Shown here in pieces: positions 35,080 through 44,057 of a DNA stretch of 64,000 bases. The DNA is from Gallionella sp. GTDB lineage: Bacteria > Pseudomonadota > Gammaproteobacteria > Burkholderiales > Gallionellaceae. The notes below the pieces were generated by a model. The model was not told the DNA's origin. It ran no database searches and was given only the letters and a program-made list of their open reading frames with translations. The DNA lies in the NCBI GenBank assembly GCA_028689145.1, contig JAQTWT010000005.1, forward strand, positions 153,586 to 217,585. Reading direction: 5' to 3'. The translations under genes and the position numbers were made by a program. The first letter of the stretch is position 1, and every line of letters starts with the position of its first letter.

Positions 35080-37761
35080 ATGGGCAAGCACTACCTCAGC
35101 ACGCTTTTCGCACCCAAGTCCGTCGCCGTGTTCGGCGCCAGCGACCGTCAGGATTCCGTCGGCCAGATCGTGTTCCAAAATATGCTGGAAAGCGGCTTCA
35201 AAGGCGCGCTGTATCCGATCAACGCCAAAAACCCCGAAGTGCAAGGCAAACGCGCCTACGCTTCCATCGCCGACATCAACGAGCCGGTGGAACTCGCGGT
35301 GATCGCCACCCCGCCGCAAACCGTGCCGGGCATCATCGAAGCCTGCGGCATCCACGGCGTAAAAGCGGCGGTCATTATCACCGCCGGATTCGGCGAAGTC
35401 GGTGCAGCGGGTGTAGCGCTGGAAAAAGAGCTGCTGGAAGCGGCACACCGCTACAACATCCGCCTGATCGGCCCGAACTGCCTGGGCATCATGCGCCCGT
35501 CCATCGGGCTGAATGCCACATTTAACAAGGGCGGCTCGAATACCGGCAACATCGCCTTCGTATCGCAGTCCGGAGCATTGTGCACCGCGATTCTGGATTG
35601 GGCGCAGCGCAACGATGTCGGTTTTTCCAGCGTGGTGTCGATGGGTTCATCGACCGATGTGGATTTCGGCGAGATACTCGATTATCTGGTGTCCGATCCC
35701 AATACCCACAGTATCCTGATGTACATCGAAGGCATCCGCAACGCGCGCAGTTTCATGAGCGCAATGCGCGCGGCCGCACGCATCAAGCCGGTGATACTGG
35801 TCAAGGTCGGCCGCCATGCGGCGGGCTCCAAAGCGGCGATGTCGCATACCGCCTCGCTGGTCGGTGCTGACGATGTATTCGATGCGGCCGTCAGCCGGGT
35901 GGGCGTGGTACGTGTAAAAACCATCACCCAGCTGTTCACCGCAGCCAAGGCGCTATCGTGCGGCTTCCGCCCGGTCGGCAACCGCCTCGCCATCGTCACC
36001 AACGGCGGAGGCCCCGGTGTAATGGCAACCGACCGCGCCGTCGATCTTGGACTTTCGATCGCCACCCTGTCGGATGCCACAGTCGAATATCTCAACGGAC
36101 ACCTGCCGCCGAACTGGCCGCATGCCAATCCGGTGGACGTGATCGGCGACGCGCAGGCGGACCGTTACCATCATGCCGTCAAAGCCTGTCTGGAAGACGA
36201 CAACGTGGACGGCGTGCTGGCGATACTCACGCCGCAGGCGATGACCAAGCCACTGGAATCGGCTCAAGCCTTGATCGACCTGTCCAACAACCACAGCAAA
36301 CCGCTGCTGACCTGCTGGATGGGCGAAACGCAAGTCGCGGAGGCGCGCGATGCGTTTTCCAAAGCGCACAAACCGCATTTCCGCACCCCGGAACCGGCGG
36401 TGGAAGTGTTCTCCCACCTGTCCGCCTACTACCGCAACCAGAAGCTGCTGATGCAGATGCCCGGCCCGTTTTCGCACCACGTCGAACCGGATGTGGAAAG
36501 CGCGCGGCTGATCATCGAAGGCGCGATGCAGGAACACCGCAAAGTGCTGACCGAAATGGAATCAAAAGCCCTGCTGTCGGCATTCCATATTCCCGTCGCA
36601 AGAACCATGGTGGCGCACTCGCCCAACGAAGCGCTGCTGATCGCCCAGCAATTGGGCTTCCCGGTGGCAATGAAAGTCAATTCGCACGACATCACGCACA
36701 AGAGCGATGCCGGCGGCGTGCTGCTCAATTTGAACAATGCCCACGAGGTGCGCGCCGCTTATCAGCATATTCACGACAATATCCAGCACAACCGCCCCAA
36801 CGCCAAGATGGACGGCATTTCCATCGAACCGATGATCGTCAAACCAAACGGCCGCGAACTGATGATCGGCGTGACCAGCGACCCGGTATTCGGGCCGGTA
36901 ATCACCTTCGGCGCGGGCGGTACCACGGTGGAAATTATGGGTGACCGCGCCGTCTCGCTGCCCCCGCTGAATAATTTCCTGGTAAAAGAACTGATTCAGG
37001 GTACCCGCATTTCCAAAATGCTCGGCGCATTCCGCAACATGGCTCCGGCCAATATGAGCGCGCTGGAAGACGTGCTGTTGCGCGTGTCGGAAATGGCCTG
37101 CGAACTGCCGCTGTTGAAAGAGATGGACATCAATCCGCTGATTCTCGATGAAAACGGCGCACTGGCCGCCGATGCGCGCGTGGTGGTGGAATACCGCCAG
37201 CCCAGTGCCGACCGCTACGCGCATATGGCGATCCACCCCTACCCCACCCATCTGGTCAGCCAGTGGCAACTTGCCGACGGCACCGACATCACGATACGCC
37301 CGATCCGCCCGGAAGATGCAGAGCTGGTGCAAAAATTTGTGCACGAGTTGTCGCAAGAATCAAAATATTTCCGCTTCATGAACAGTATGCAGGAGCTCAC
37401 CGAAACCATGCTGGTACGCTTCACCCAGATCGACTACAACAAAGAGCTGGCGCTAATCGCGGTAACTGCTGCCGATCAGGACAAGGAAATCGAACTCGGT
37501 GTGGCGCGTTACGCGATCAATCCGGACGGTGATTCCTGCGAGTTCGCACTGGTGGTGGCGGACAATATTACCGGCAAGGGGCTGGGACAAAAACTCATGG
37601 TCTCGCTGATGGAAGCGGCGCGCTCAAAAGGGCTGAGTACCATCGAGGGCGAAGTATTGAACAACAATCACAACATGCTCAAACTGATGAATCGCCTCGG
37701 CTTCACCAGCAAAACCAGCGACGAAGACCCGGGCATCATGAAAGTGAGCAAGGCGCTATAA
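35080..37761 (+). CDS. Pat-type protein lysine acetyltransferase (acyl-CoA synthetase-like + GNAT)
   Basis: 893 residues. In order: a CoA-binding Rossmann domain (about 1-130, SVAVFGASDRQDSVGQ), a succinyl-CoA ligase-like domain (about 150-460), an ATP-grasp domain (about 490-700, with AMKVNSHDITHKSDAGGV) and a C-terminal GNAT domain (about 725-893, ITIRPIRPEDAELV, then GKGLGQKLM). This is the Pat/YfiQ arrangement, which acetylates and silences acetyl-CoA synthetase and other enzymes. Start ATG 35080 is chosen because sequence upstream runs antisense through the deacetylase gene. Pairing with a deacetylase suggests reversible acetylation. Confidence 0.92.
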   Translation: MGKHYLSTLFAPKSVAVFGASDRQDSVGQIVFQNMLESGFKGALYPINAKNPEVQGKRAYASIADINEPVELAVIATPPQTVPGIIEACGIHGVKAAVIITAGFGEVGAAGVALEKELLEAAHRYNIRLIGPNCLGIMRPSIGLNATFNKGGSNTGNIAFVSQSGALCTAILDWAQRNDVGFSSVVSMGSSTDVDFGEILDYLVSDPNTHSILMYIEGIRNARSFMSAMRAAARIKPVILVKVGRHAAGSKAAMSHTASLVGADDVFDAAVSRVGVVRVKTITQLFTAAKALSCGFRPVGNRLAIVTNGGGPGVMATDRAVDLGLSIATLSDATVEYLNGHLPPNWPHANPVDVIGDAQADRYHHAVKACLEDDNVDGVLAILTPQAMTKPLESAQALIDLSNNHSKPLLTCWMGETQVAEARDAFSKAHKPHFRTPEPAVEVFSHLSAYYRNQKLLMQMPGPFSHHVEPDVESARLIIEGAMQEHRKVLTEMESKALLSAFHIPVARTMVAHSPNEALLIAQQLGFPVAMKVNSHDITHKSDAGGVLLNLNNAHEVRAAYQHIHDNIQHNRPNAKMDGISIEPMIVKPNGRELMIGVTSDPVFGPVITFGAGGTTVEIMGDRAVSLPPLNNFLVKELIQGTRISKMLGAFRNMAPANMSALEDVLLRVSEMACELPLLKEMDINPLILDENGALAADARVVVEYRQPSADRYAHMAIHPYPTHLVSQWQLADGTDITIRPIRPEDAELVQKFVHELSQESKYFRFMNSMQELTETMLVRFTQIDYNKELALIAVTAADQDKEIELGVARYAINPDGDSCEFALVVADNITGKGLGQKLMVSLMEAARSKGLSTIEGEVLNNNHNMLKLMNRLGFTSKTSDEDPGIMKVSKAL

Positions 37762-37770
37762 CTTGCAGTT

Positions 37771-37805
37771 CGCAGAGATGTGGAGCGGTGCACCACATCT
37801 CTGCG
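37771..37805. terminator. Hairpin between convergent pat and REC-HPt genes
   Basis: A perfect 13-bp stem CGCAGAGATGTGG with a 9-nt loop, in the 51-bp gap between convergent genes. It lacks a T-run, so termination is plausible but not proven. Confidence 0.6.
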
Positions 37806-37812
37806 GCAAATA

Positions 37813-38868
37813 TCACAGTACTATCCCTAATGCCTGCGCGGCTTTCTTGAGCGTGTCCGTTGCCCCCTGAAAATCATACCGGGAAATAAATTCTTTGAGC
37901 TGGCTGGCGGCCATGTCCTGTCCGGCCGCACCTAGGCGTGATGCAATACCACCGGCAAGCTTGCGGGCGCGTGAATCTCCGCTCGCCAGTAACGCTGCAA
38001 AATCACGCAGCTCAGCGCTAAATGTAGCCATATCCACACAACCATCCGGTAACGTATCTACGGGAGGCTCATAGCTCTGCATCGCAACGGCTATCTGCTG
38101 TAACAGGAGATGCAGCTCCCGCTCCATTGCATCCAGAACATCGGTCAGGTCATCGGCCCCGCCCTGCTTCAGCATGCCTTCAACCGTGGCGGCACGCTCG
38201 AACATTCGGGTCGCACCGATATTGCCCGCCACCCCTTTGAAGGTATGCGCTGTCCGGATGGCGGTTTCGGTATCGCCGCTGTCGATAGCGGCCCGGATGC
38301 GCGTCACAGTATCAGCCTGTGTTGCGCCAAAGCGGCTGATGAGTTTGCGAAACAAATTGACGTTGCCATCCAGATGCCGCAAAGCCTTGTCTATTTCCAG
38401 TCCGGGAATATTTGGCGCGGCATCGTCATACGCTGCAGCCCGGATACCCTGTCCGAAAACGGCAGGTGCATCCAACTTGATCCAGTGCGCCAGCGTGGTG
38501 AAAAGCTGTCCGACATCTAAGGGTTTTTCGATACAGCCGTTCATCCCGCATTCGAGGCATTTCTGCCGGTCATCTTCAGTGGCATCGCCACTCATGGCGA
38601 GTATGGGAAGATTGGCGAAGCGCTTGTCAGCCCGAATCTTGCGGGTTGCCTCAAAGCCGTCCATCACCGGCATCCGGCAATCCATCAGCACGGCGGCATA
38701 ATCGGCCTGACCGACCTTTTCAACCGCCTCGGCACCGTTATCGGCCATATCGACAGCAATGCCCTGCCTGTGCAGGATTTCCAGAGTCAGCTTGCGGCTA
38801 AAGGCATCATCGTCCACCAGCAGAAGGCGAACCGCACATAAGCCTTTTTCCGTATCAAGCCCTCTCAT
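37813..38868 (-). CDS. Response regulator with REC and HPt domains
   Basis: 351 residues. The N-terminal receiver has acidic residues in LLLVDDDAFSRKL, the phosphoacceptor Asp in VLMDCRMPVMDG and a lysine in CIEKPLD. The middle carries an HPt domain with His in AHTFKGVAGNIGA. The C-terminal 90 residues are helical with no identified motif and may be a degenerate second HPt. There is no DNA-binding output, so it is probably a phosphotransfer relay for the nearby kinases. It is the last gene of the minus-strand signalling block. Confidence 0.88.
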   Translation of the reverse strand: MRGLDTEKGLCAVRLLLVDDDAFSRKLTLEILHRQGIAVDMADNGAEAVEKVGQADYAAVLMDCRMPVMDGFEATRKIRADKRFANLPILAMSGDATEDDRQKCLECGMNGCIEKPLDVGQLFTTLAHWIKLDAPAVFGQGIRAAAYDDAAPNIPGLEIDKALRHLDGNVNLFRKLISRFGATQADTVTRIRAAIDSGDTETAIRTAHTFKGVAGNIGATRMFERAATVEGMLKQGGADDLTDVLDAMERELHLLLQQIAVAMQSYEPPVDTLPDGCVDMATFSAELRDFAALLASGDSRARKLAGGIASRLGAAGQDMAASQLKEFISRYDFQGATDTLKKAAQALGIVL

Positions 38869-38904
38869 CGAAAATGGCGCCTATCAAAACATGCCGCGAA
38901 ACCG

Positions 38905-40572
38905 TCATTTCACAGCTTGGGTGGTGTTTGCAAGCTGCGGTCTGGGCAACATCACGGAGACCGTCGTGGTATTGTTTTCGTCCGAGGTATTCATCGATAT
39001 CTGTCCATGCTGGGTCTCGGCAATAAGCTTCGCCGAATAGGTGCCGATGCCTGTGCCGCCCGGCTTTCCGGAGGTGACAAATTTATCGAAGAAGCGTTCG
39101 CGAATCTCCTGGGGGACCGTACCGTGATTGACCATACTGATCATGGCAAGATCGTCAACGACATGCAGGTCGATCTTGACCGTATGCTTCGCGCCGGAAG
39201 CTTCCACGGCATTCTTGAATAAATTACTGAACATCGAATAACACAGCAATTCATCACCCAGCGCTTCAAACGCCTCGTGCTCTTTGACCACATTGCTGTT
39301 GGCCATAAACTGCACGGTAATTTTACGGCTATCCAGCTCGGATTTTTTCTCTTTAATGATGCGGTTTAATATTTGTACGACATCAATTTTGCACGGGTTG
39401 AATTCGTAGGTTCCCTGCTCCATCCGGTACAGATCGAACGACAAATTGACCATATTCAACACGCTATACGCGGATTGCTCGATGTCCTTGATAATCGACT
39501 TCTGATCCCTGGTAATCATGTCATCCTCAAGCAACATCGAGGAGAAATTAATGATGCCGCCAATCGGGTTCTTCATGTCGTGGCGGGCGATACGGTCAAC
39601 TTCCTCGCGCAGGCGGGTATGTTCCTCAAGGGCGGCATGGTTCTTAAGCAGCTCTTGGTGATTACGTTTGATTTCCTCGAGCAGACGCTTCAGCCTGAGG
39701 TGGGTACTGATGCGCGCCTTGAGAATAAGCGGATCGGAAGGCTTGGTCACAAAGTCCACCGCGCCGACTTCAAACCCGTGCACCAAATCGGTCGCCTCGT
39801 TCATGGCGGTCAGAAAAATCACCGGAACATCGGCAGTGGCAGAGTTTGCCTTGATCCGGCGGCACACCTCAAAACCATCCATCTTTGGCATTATCACGTC
39901 GAGCAGAATCAGATCGGGAATTTTTCCCGACCCGAGGATTTCCAGTGCCCGCTCCCCGCTGTTGGCCACATTGACACGGTATTCGTCCTCGAGCAATTCG
40001 ACCAGCACATCCAGATTTTCCGGCACATCATCGACCACCAGCAAGTTCGCCTTGTGCGGCATTTTCTTAAAGTCACCATTCAACATGATCGCGGGTGGTT
40101 CGGCATTACCCGAGGGTGTTGCCATGCCTGCGGCAGGCTTTGCCGCTTTCCCGGCGCTAAATGCGGCCGGTTTGGCCGATGCAAACATCGGCTTGGGCTT
40201 ATCAAAGATGTTATTGAGTTTTTCTTCCAGCCGGTTAACCGAATATGGCTTGACCAGAAAATCGGATACCCCAGATTCGATCGCCAACTCGATCTGATGG
40301 CGATCCGCCTCGGCCGTCACCATCAACACCGGCAACTTGGCCAACTTGGCATCCGCACGGATGGCCCTGGTCAACTCCAGGCCGGTCATCCCCGGCATGT
40401 TCCAGTCGGTTATGACCGCATGAATAGTTTGCGACTGAAGAATCCGCAACGCCTCGGTGCCGTTGCCCGCTGTCACAACATTTTTGAAACCCATCTGGTT
40501 AAGATTCTTGGACATGATACGACGCATGCTGTCCATGTCGTCAACCGCCAAAAATCGCATGTTATAGTCCAT
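38905..40572 (-). CDS. Double-receiver histidine kinase (REC-REC-HisKA-HATPase)
   Basis: 555 residues, no membrane segment. REC1 (about 1-125) is CheY-like with VITDWNMPGMTG. An Ala/Pro linker leads to REC2 (about 185-310) with LILLDVIMPKMDG and KPSDPLIL. The kinase core has its phospho-His in RIARHDMKNPIGG, followed by a HATPase with FSNLFKNAVEAS and GGTGIGTYSAKLI. ATG 40572 is chosen because GGGGGG lies just upstream. A soluble kinase controlled by two receivers suggests integration of phosphoryl input from other kinases of the cluster. Confidence 0.9.
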   Translation of the reverse strand: MDYNMRFLAVDDMDSMRRIMSKNLNQMGFKNVVTAGNGTEALRILQSQTIHAVITDWNMPGMTGLELTRAIRADAKLAKLPVLMVTAEADRHQIELAIESGVSDFLVKPYSVNRLEEKLNNIFDKPKPMFASAKPAAFSAGKAAKPAAGMATPSGNAEPPAIMLNGDFKKMPHKANLLVVDDVPENLDVLVELLEDEYRVNVANSGERALEILGSGKIPDLILLDVIMPKMDGFEVCRRIKANSATADVPVIFLTAMNEATDLVHGFEVGAVDFVTKPSDPLILKARISTHLRLKRLLEEIKRNHQELLKNHAALEEHTRLREEVDRIARHDMKNPIGGIINFSSMLLEDDMITRDQKSIIKDIEQSAYSVLNMVNLSFDLYRMEQGTYEFNPCKIDVVQILNRIIKEKKSELDSRKITVQFMANSNVVKEHEAFEALGDELLCYSMFSNLFKNAVEASGAKHTVKIDLHVVDDLAMISMVNHGTVPQEIRERFFDKFVTSGKPGGTGIGTYSAKLIAETQHGQISMNTSDENNTTTVSVMLPRPQLANTTQAVK

Positions 40573-40629
40573 GTTCCCCCCGGTTAAAATGTCATCCAGA
40601 CCCAATGCTGTTCACTTTATAAAAATTTC

Positions 40630-40696
40630 CGTTCGCCCTGAGCTTGTCGAAGGGCTCCAGTTGCGAAGCTGGTGGTTCGACAAGCTCACCACGAAC
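40630..40696. repeat. Inverted repeat of the CTGAGCTTGTCGAA type (family K)
   Basis: Arms CGTTCGCCCTGAGCTTGTCG and its near-complement (19 of 22 paired) flank a 23-nt middle. It lies in the gap upstream of the REC-REC-kinase gene. Single arms occur at 57116-57132 and 60752-60767. Such TTCGACAAGCTCAGG sequences are common in proteobacterial genomes. Confidence 0.8.
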
Positions 40697-40769
40697 GGTT
40701 AATTGAACAGCAATGCATCCAGACTACCGCATTGCAAATATACCGCAAACCCATACCGCCGTGCATTTG

Positions 40770-41954
40770 CTACGCTGCGGCTGCCGCACTTATCACACGC
40801 GCTATCTTGGCCAGCAGCGTGGCACGATCAAAAGGTTTAACCACAAAATCGGATGCCCCCGCCTTCAAACTGTCAACTACCACATTTCCCTCGCTGTTGC
40901 CGGTAACCATGATGACCGGTGTCTTGGCAAAATGCGGAATAGCCTTCAGGCGCCGCGTGGTTTCCATACCATCCAGATCGGGCATCATGACATCCATCAA
41001 TATGATATCCGGGCGCGTTTTGCGCAAAATATTCAAGGCATCGGCACCGCCGGTGGCAAAAACAAGCTGGTAATTTTCCGCTTCCAGCAGTTTGCCGATC
41101 AGTTTGCGCTGGAACTCGTCGTCGTCCACCACCAGTACGGTAGGCCTGATGCGCTCGGCCATCGCATTCATGGTGCGTGCCGATTTCAGGAGCGGCTCGC
41201 ATTCCTGCTTTAATTGGTGTGCCCACTGCTTCAGCGGCTGGCTGGATTCGGCGGCGGTATGGAAGTGCTGTTGAATTTCATCCTGTTTGAGATGGCTGAT
41301 TTCTTTTTTCAGGTTGTCGGCATTCTTGATCTCGACCGACTCGGGCATCTCGCCATTGATGATCCGCTGTGAAAACTTGTCCAGGCTTGCATCAATTTTT
41401 TGTTCGGCTTGTTTCATCGCCCAACTGGCCGCTTCGACATGTTGTCCGCCCTGTGCCATCTGCCGACTCAAGGTGTTTTCCAACTCGGCCAAACGGCGTG
41501 CTTGGGCCGCGAATTCTGCCGCCGACGGCCCGCCGGATTTTAGCGATGCCAGATCGCGCAGCGCATAGTGCACCGACATCAGCAACCGGCACGGATCATA
41601 GGTCATCGGCCAAAACAGGATGTAGTCGTCGAAAAAATCCTTCATGCACAATTCGTAAACCCGCTTAACTTCATCTTTGTTGCACAGAATTACGGTGCGG
41701 TGGGGATGCTGATGCAGTGACTTGCACAAGCGATACAACCCCAGATAGTAGCGTTCCGACTTTTCCAGTTGGTTGAATGCCAGAATCAGCACGTCCGGAT
41801 GATGCTGTTCAAAGTCCGCTACCGCCCGCGCCGGATCGGAAGAAACAAAGACGCGCTTGAATTCCTCGCCCAGAATATCCTTCACGATCGCCGCATCATC
41901 AACGATGTCCGTGGCAATCAGGATCGTGGCAACGGCTGAGTTCGGGGTGCTCAT
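40770..41954 (-). CDS. Response regulator with degenerate N-terminal and intact C-terminal receiver
   Basis: 394 residues. The N-terminal domain (about 1-135) has a receiver-like pattern (TILIATDIVDDAAIVKDIL, DVLILAF) but lacks the usual acidic pair and phosphoacceptor context. A helical middle (about 150-260) follows. The C-terminal REC (about 270-390) is intact: VLVVDDDEFQRKL, ILMDVMMPDLDG, FVVKPFD. There is no output domain. ATG 41954 is preferred, with GGGAG upstream; the in-frame sequence further upstream runs through a palindromic repeat. Confidence 0.85.
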   Translation of the reverse strand: MSTPNSAVATILIATDIVDDAAIVKDILGEEFKRVFVSSDPARAVADFEQHHPDVLILAFNQLEKSERYYLGLYRLCKSLHQHPHRTVILCNKDEVKRVYELCMKDFFDDYILFWPMTYDPCRLLMSVHYALRDLASLKSGGPSAAEFAAQARRLAELENTLSRQMAQGGQHVEAASWAMKQAEQKIDASLDKFSQRIINGEMPESVEIKNADNLKKEISHLKQDEIQQHFHTAAESSQPLKQWAHQLKQECEPLLKSARTMNAMAERIRPTVLVVDDDEFQRKLIGKLLEAENYQLVFATGGADALNILRKTRPDIILMDVMMPDLDGMETTRRLKAIPHFAKTPVIMVTGNSEGNVVVDSLKAGASDFVVKPFDRATLLAKIARVISAAAAA

Positions 41955-41981
41955 GATGGATGTCTCCCTCGAAGAAATGTC

Positions 41982-42058
41982 GTAGGGCGGGCAAATGGCT
42001 TCATCGTTTGCCCACACAGCTTGGTATCCGCGTGGGCACAGAAGCGTGCCCACCCTAC
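41982..42058. repeat. GTAG/CTAC twin-hairpin element, family E
   Basis: 77 bp: GTAG, an arm pairing GGGCAAA with TTTGCCC, a spacer, an arm pairing GTGGGCAC with GTGCCCAC, then CTAC. It lies immediately upstream of the receiver gene starting at 41954. Confidence 0.75.
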
Positions 42059-42104
42059 GGTTACTGATAAATATATCGAATGTTCATGGTATTGCGCGGG
42101 CGGT

Positions 42105-42162
42105 GTAGGTGCGAATTCATTCGCACATAACTCATTATTCGTGCGAATTAATTCGCACCTAC
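42105..42162. repeat. GTAG/CTAC twin-hairpin element, family B copy 1
   Basis: Exactly 58 bp: GTAG, hairpin GTGCGAAT-tc-ATTCGCAC, a 14-nt spacer, the mirrored hairpin, then CTAC. Outer arms pair at 21 of 22 positions. It lies 26 bp beyond the stop of the REC-EAL gene. A second copy of identical layout is at 63422-63479. Confidence 0.9.
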
Positions 42163-42188
42163 AAACCCCTCAACTGCGTTTTCCAGGA

Positions 42189-43394
42189 TCATTCCTTCAT
42201 CCGCGCTTGCCAGGTCTGTATCCAGCCGGGCAAATCGGCGGCAGGCATCGGCTTGGCAATGTAATAACCCTGGGCGAGATCGCACCCGGTACGGCGCAAA
42301 TTATCCCAGTCATTTTCATCTTCCACACCCACCGCCACGACTTCCATATCCAGCTGCCTCGCGATAGCCAGACTGGCATCGTATTTGGCCTGCACCGTCT
42401 TGTTCGACCATGCGCCATGCACGAAACTCTGGTCAATTTTCAGTTCATCGAAGGGAATGCCGCGCAACTGCGTCAGCGATGAACGCCCGGTGCCGAATTC
42501 GTCGATTGAAAGACGAAAACGCTTCATACGCAACCGGGTCAGGGTTTCAAGCGGTGCGCGCAGGTCATCCATCGGGATGCGGCTTTCCGACACTTCCAGC
42601 ACCACCTTCTGCGGCGGCACACCCGCCCCGGCTGCAAGCCCGGCAACAAAATCCGCAAAATCCGGCGAAGCAAGATTGTCGATCGACACGTTGACCGCCA
42701 GTTGCAATGACAGCCCAGCTTCATACCAGATTTTGGCCTGCGCAAGCGCGCCGGTCAGCACCACGCGGGTCAGTTCATCGATCAGGCCATGTGTTTCCGC
42801 CAGACTTATAAATTCACAGGGATACACCATGCCATCGGTGGGGTGACGCCAGCGCACCAGAGTTTCCACGCCCATCACCCAACCGGTGGCTGGTTCCACC
42901 TTGGGTTGGTAATAATTGACCAGCTCACCGTTGGCTATGGCAGCGCGCAACTCGTCCGCACCGTGGATTTTTACCGCCTCTGCCGCACCTGCTTGCGGGG
43001 ATGGCACCCATTTTTCGAGCAACGCCGCCAGCTTCTCCGGTGTGACAGGTTTTTGCAAGCTGCCCGGCACCTTGATTTTATGCGTGTGCACCAGATTCTC
43101 GGCAGCCTGCAACATATGCTCGTCTTCACCGCTAAGCAGAATAATGCTACCGGTATAGCGCCGCTCGACCAAGTGGCGCACAAATTCGATCCCGTCCATT
43201 TCCGGCATATTCAAATCCAGCAGAATCATGTCGGGCCGATGCTCCGCGCTATCGACCTGCTCCAGCGCGGCACGCCCGTTATCGCAAAGCGTAACCGAGT
43301 TGTAGCCCAGATTCGCCAACATGCGGGAGGTCAGCTTGAGCGCAAAAGGCTCGTCGTCGAGTACCAAAATCTTGATAGTGAGTTTATTCGTCAT
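42189..43394 (-). CDS. Response regulator with EAL domain (altered active site)
   Basis: 401 residues: REC (about 1-130, ILVLDDEPFALKL, MILLDLNMPEMDG) and an EAL-type domain (about 150-395). In active cyclic-di-GMP phosphodiesterases the signatures are EAL, NVS, LEITE, DDFGTG, KID and AEGVE. Here they are ETL, NVS, LEVSE, DEFGTG, KID and AVGVE. The second Asp of DD is Glu and the first Glu of EGVE is Val, both at metal or catalytic positions. Activity may be weak or lost, leaving c-di-GMP binding or protein contact. ATG 43394 is chosen over TTG 43400. Confidence 0.9.
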   Translation of the reverse strand: MTNKLTIKILVLDDEPFALKLTSRMLANLGYNSVTLCDNGRAALEQVDSAEHRPDMILLDLNMPEMDGIEFVRHLVERRYTGSIILLSGEDEHMLQAAENLVHTHKIKVPGSLQKPVTPEKLAALLEKWVPSPQAGAAEAVKIHGADELRAAIANGELVNYYQPKVEPATGWVMGVETLVRWRHPTDGMVYPCEFISLAETHGLIDELTRVVLTGALAQAKIWYEAGLSLQLAVNVSIDNLASPDFADFVAGLAAGAGVPPQKVVLEVSESRIPMDDLRAPLETLTRLRMKRFRLSIDEFGTGRSSLTQLRGIPFDELKIDQSFVHGAWSNKTVQAKYDASLAIARQLDMEVVAVGVEDENDWDNLRRTGCDLAQGYYIAKPMPAADLPGWIQTWQARMKE

Positions 43395-43505
43395 AAGCAA
43401 CCCTTAAATGATCGGTTAATCCGTTTATGCATGGAATATACCATCATCTATTGTAAAAGATACCGCGCTCAGCCCTACTGCGCCGCCCGTTTTTGTCCAA
43501 AATTC

Positions 43506-44009
43506 CTATATCCATTTTTCATCGGGCATATCTTGCATGATAACCAGCGTTTGACCTGACTCCACCTCTTCCAACTCCTGCTCCAGCGCTTTGCTGTGCT
43601 TTCTGGTTTCCTCGTGCAGCAAACGTATTTCCAGCATATTGTGCGCGCGCGCCAGCACCTCTTCCCGATCGAACGGCGTGCTGATAAAGTCCTTCGCACC
43701 GATATGCAGCGCGCGCAACTTGTACTCCGGGTGGCTGGTAATCATGATTACCGGCAGATAATCATCCGGATCGATTTTCTTGAGCTCCTCCAACACCTGA
43801 AATCCGTCCATGCCGGGCATCTCGACATCGAGCAGAATCAGGTTATAGCGTTTTTCCCGGTACAGATCGCAGACCTCCTTCGAATTGGTCGTGGTCGTGA
43901 TAGAGGTATAACCGGCGTTTTTCAGGATACGCTCCAGCAAACGGACATTGAATTCGTGATCGTCGACGATCAGGATACGTGCATGCAAAATCTCTGGTTC
44001 TATTATCAT
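43506..44009 (-). CDS. Stand-alone receiver response regulator with C-terminal helix
   Basis: 167 residues. The receiver has ARILIVDDHEFNVRLLE, phospho-Asp in LILLDVEMPGMDG, and the signalling Thr in MITSHPEY. The usual active-site lysine region reads FISTPFD, with Thr in place of Lys. A C-terminal charged helix (residues about 125-160) may mediate dimerisation. ATG 44009, with GGGGGG upstream, is chosen. It starts 48 bp after the hybrid kinase stop and probably relays its signal. Confidence 0.87.
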   Translation of the reverse strand: MIIEPEILHARILIVDDHEFNVRLLERILKNAGYTSITTTTNSKEVCDLYREKRYNLILLDVEMPGMDGFQVLEELKKIDPDDYLPVIMITSHPEYKLRALHIGAKDFISTPFDREEVLARAHNMLEIRLLHEETRKHSKALEQELEEVESGQTLVIMQDMPDEKWI

Positions 44010-44057
44010 CGCAGCCCCCCAAATATATTCCATCCTACCCAACTTTAACTGACCTGT

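Noticed and set aside
39373..40587. 404-codon plus-strand open frame opposite the REC-REC kinase
   Set aside because: Antisense shadow of conserved receiver and kinase domains; no family resemblance.
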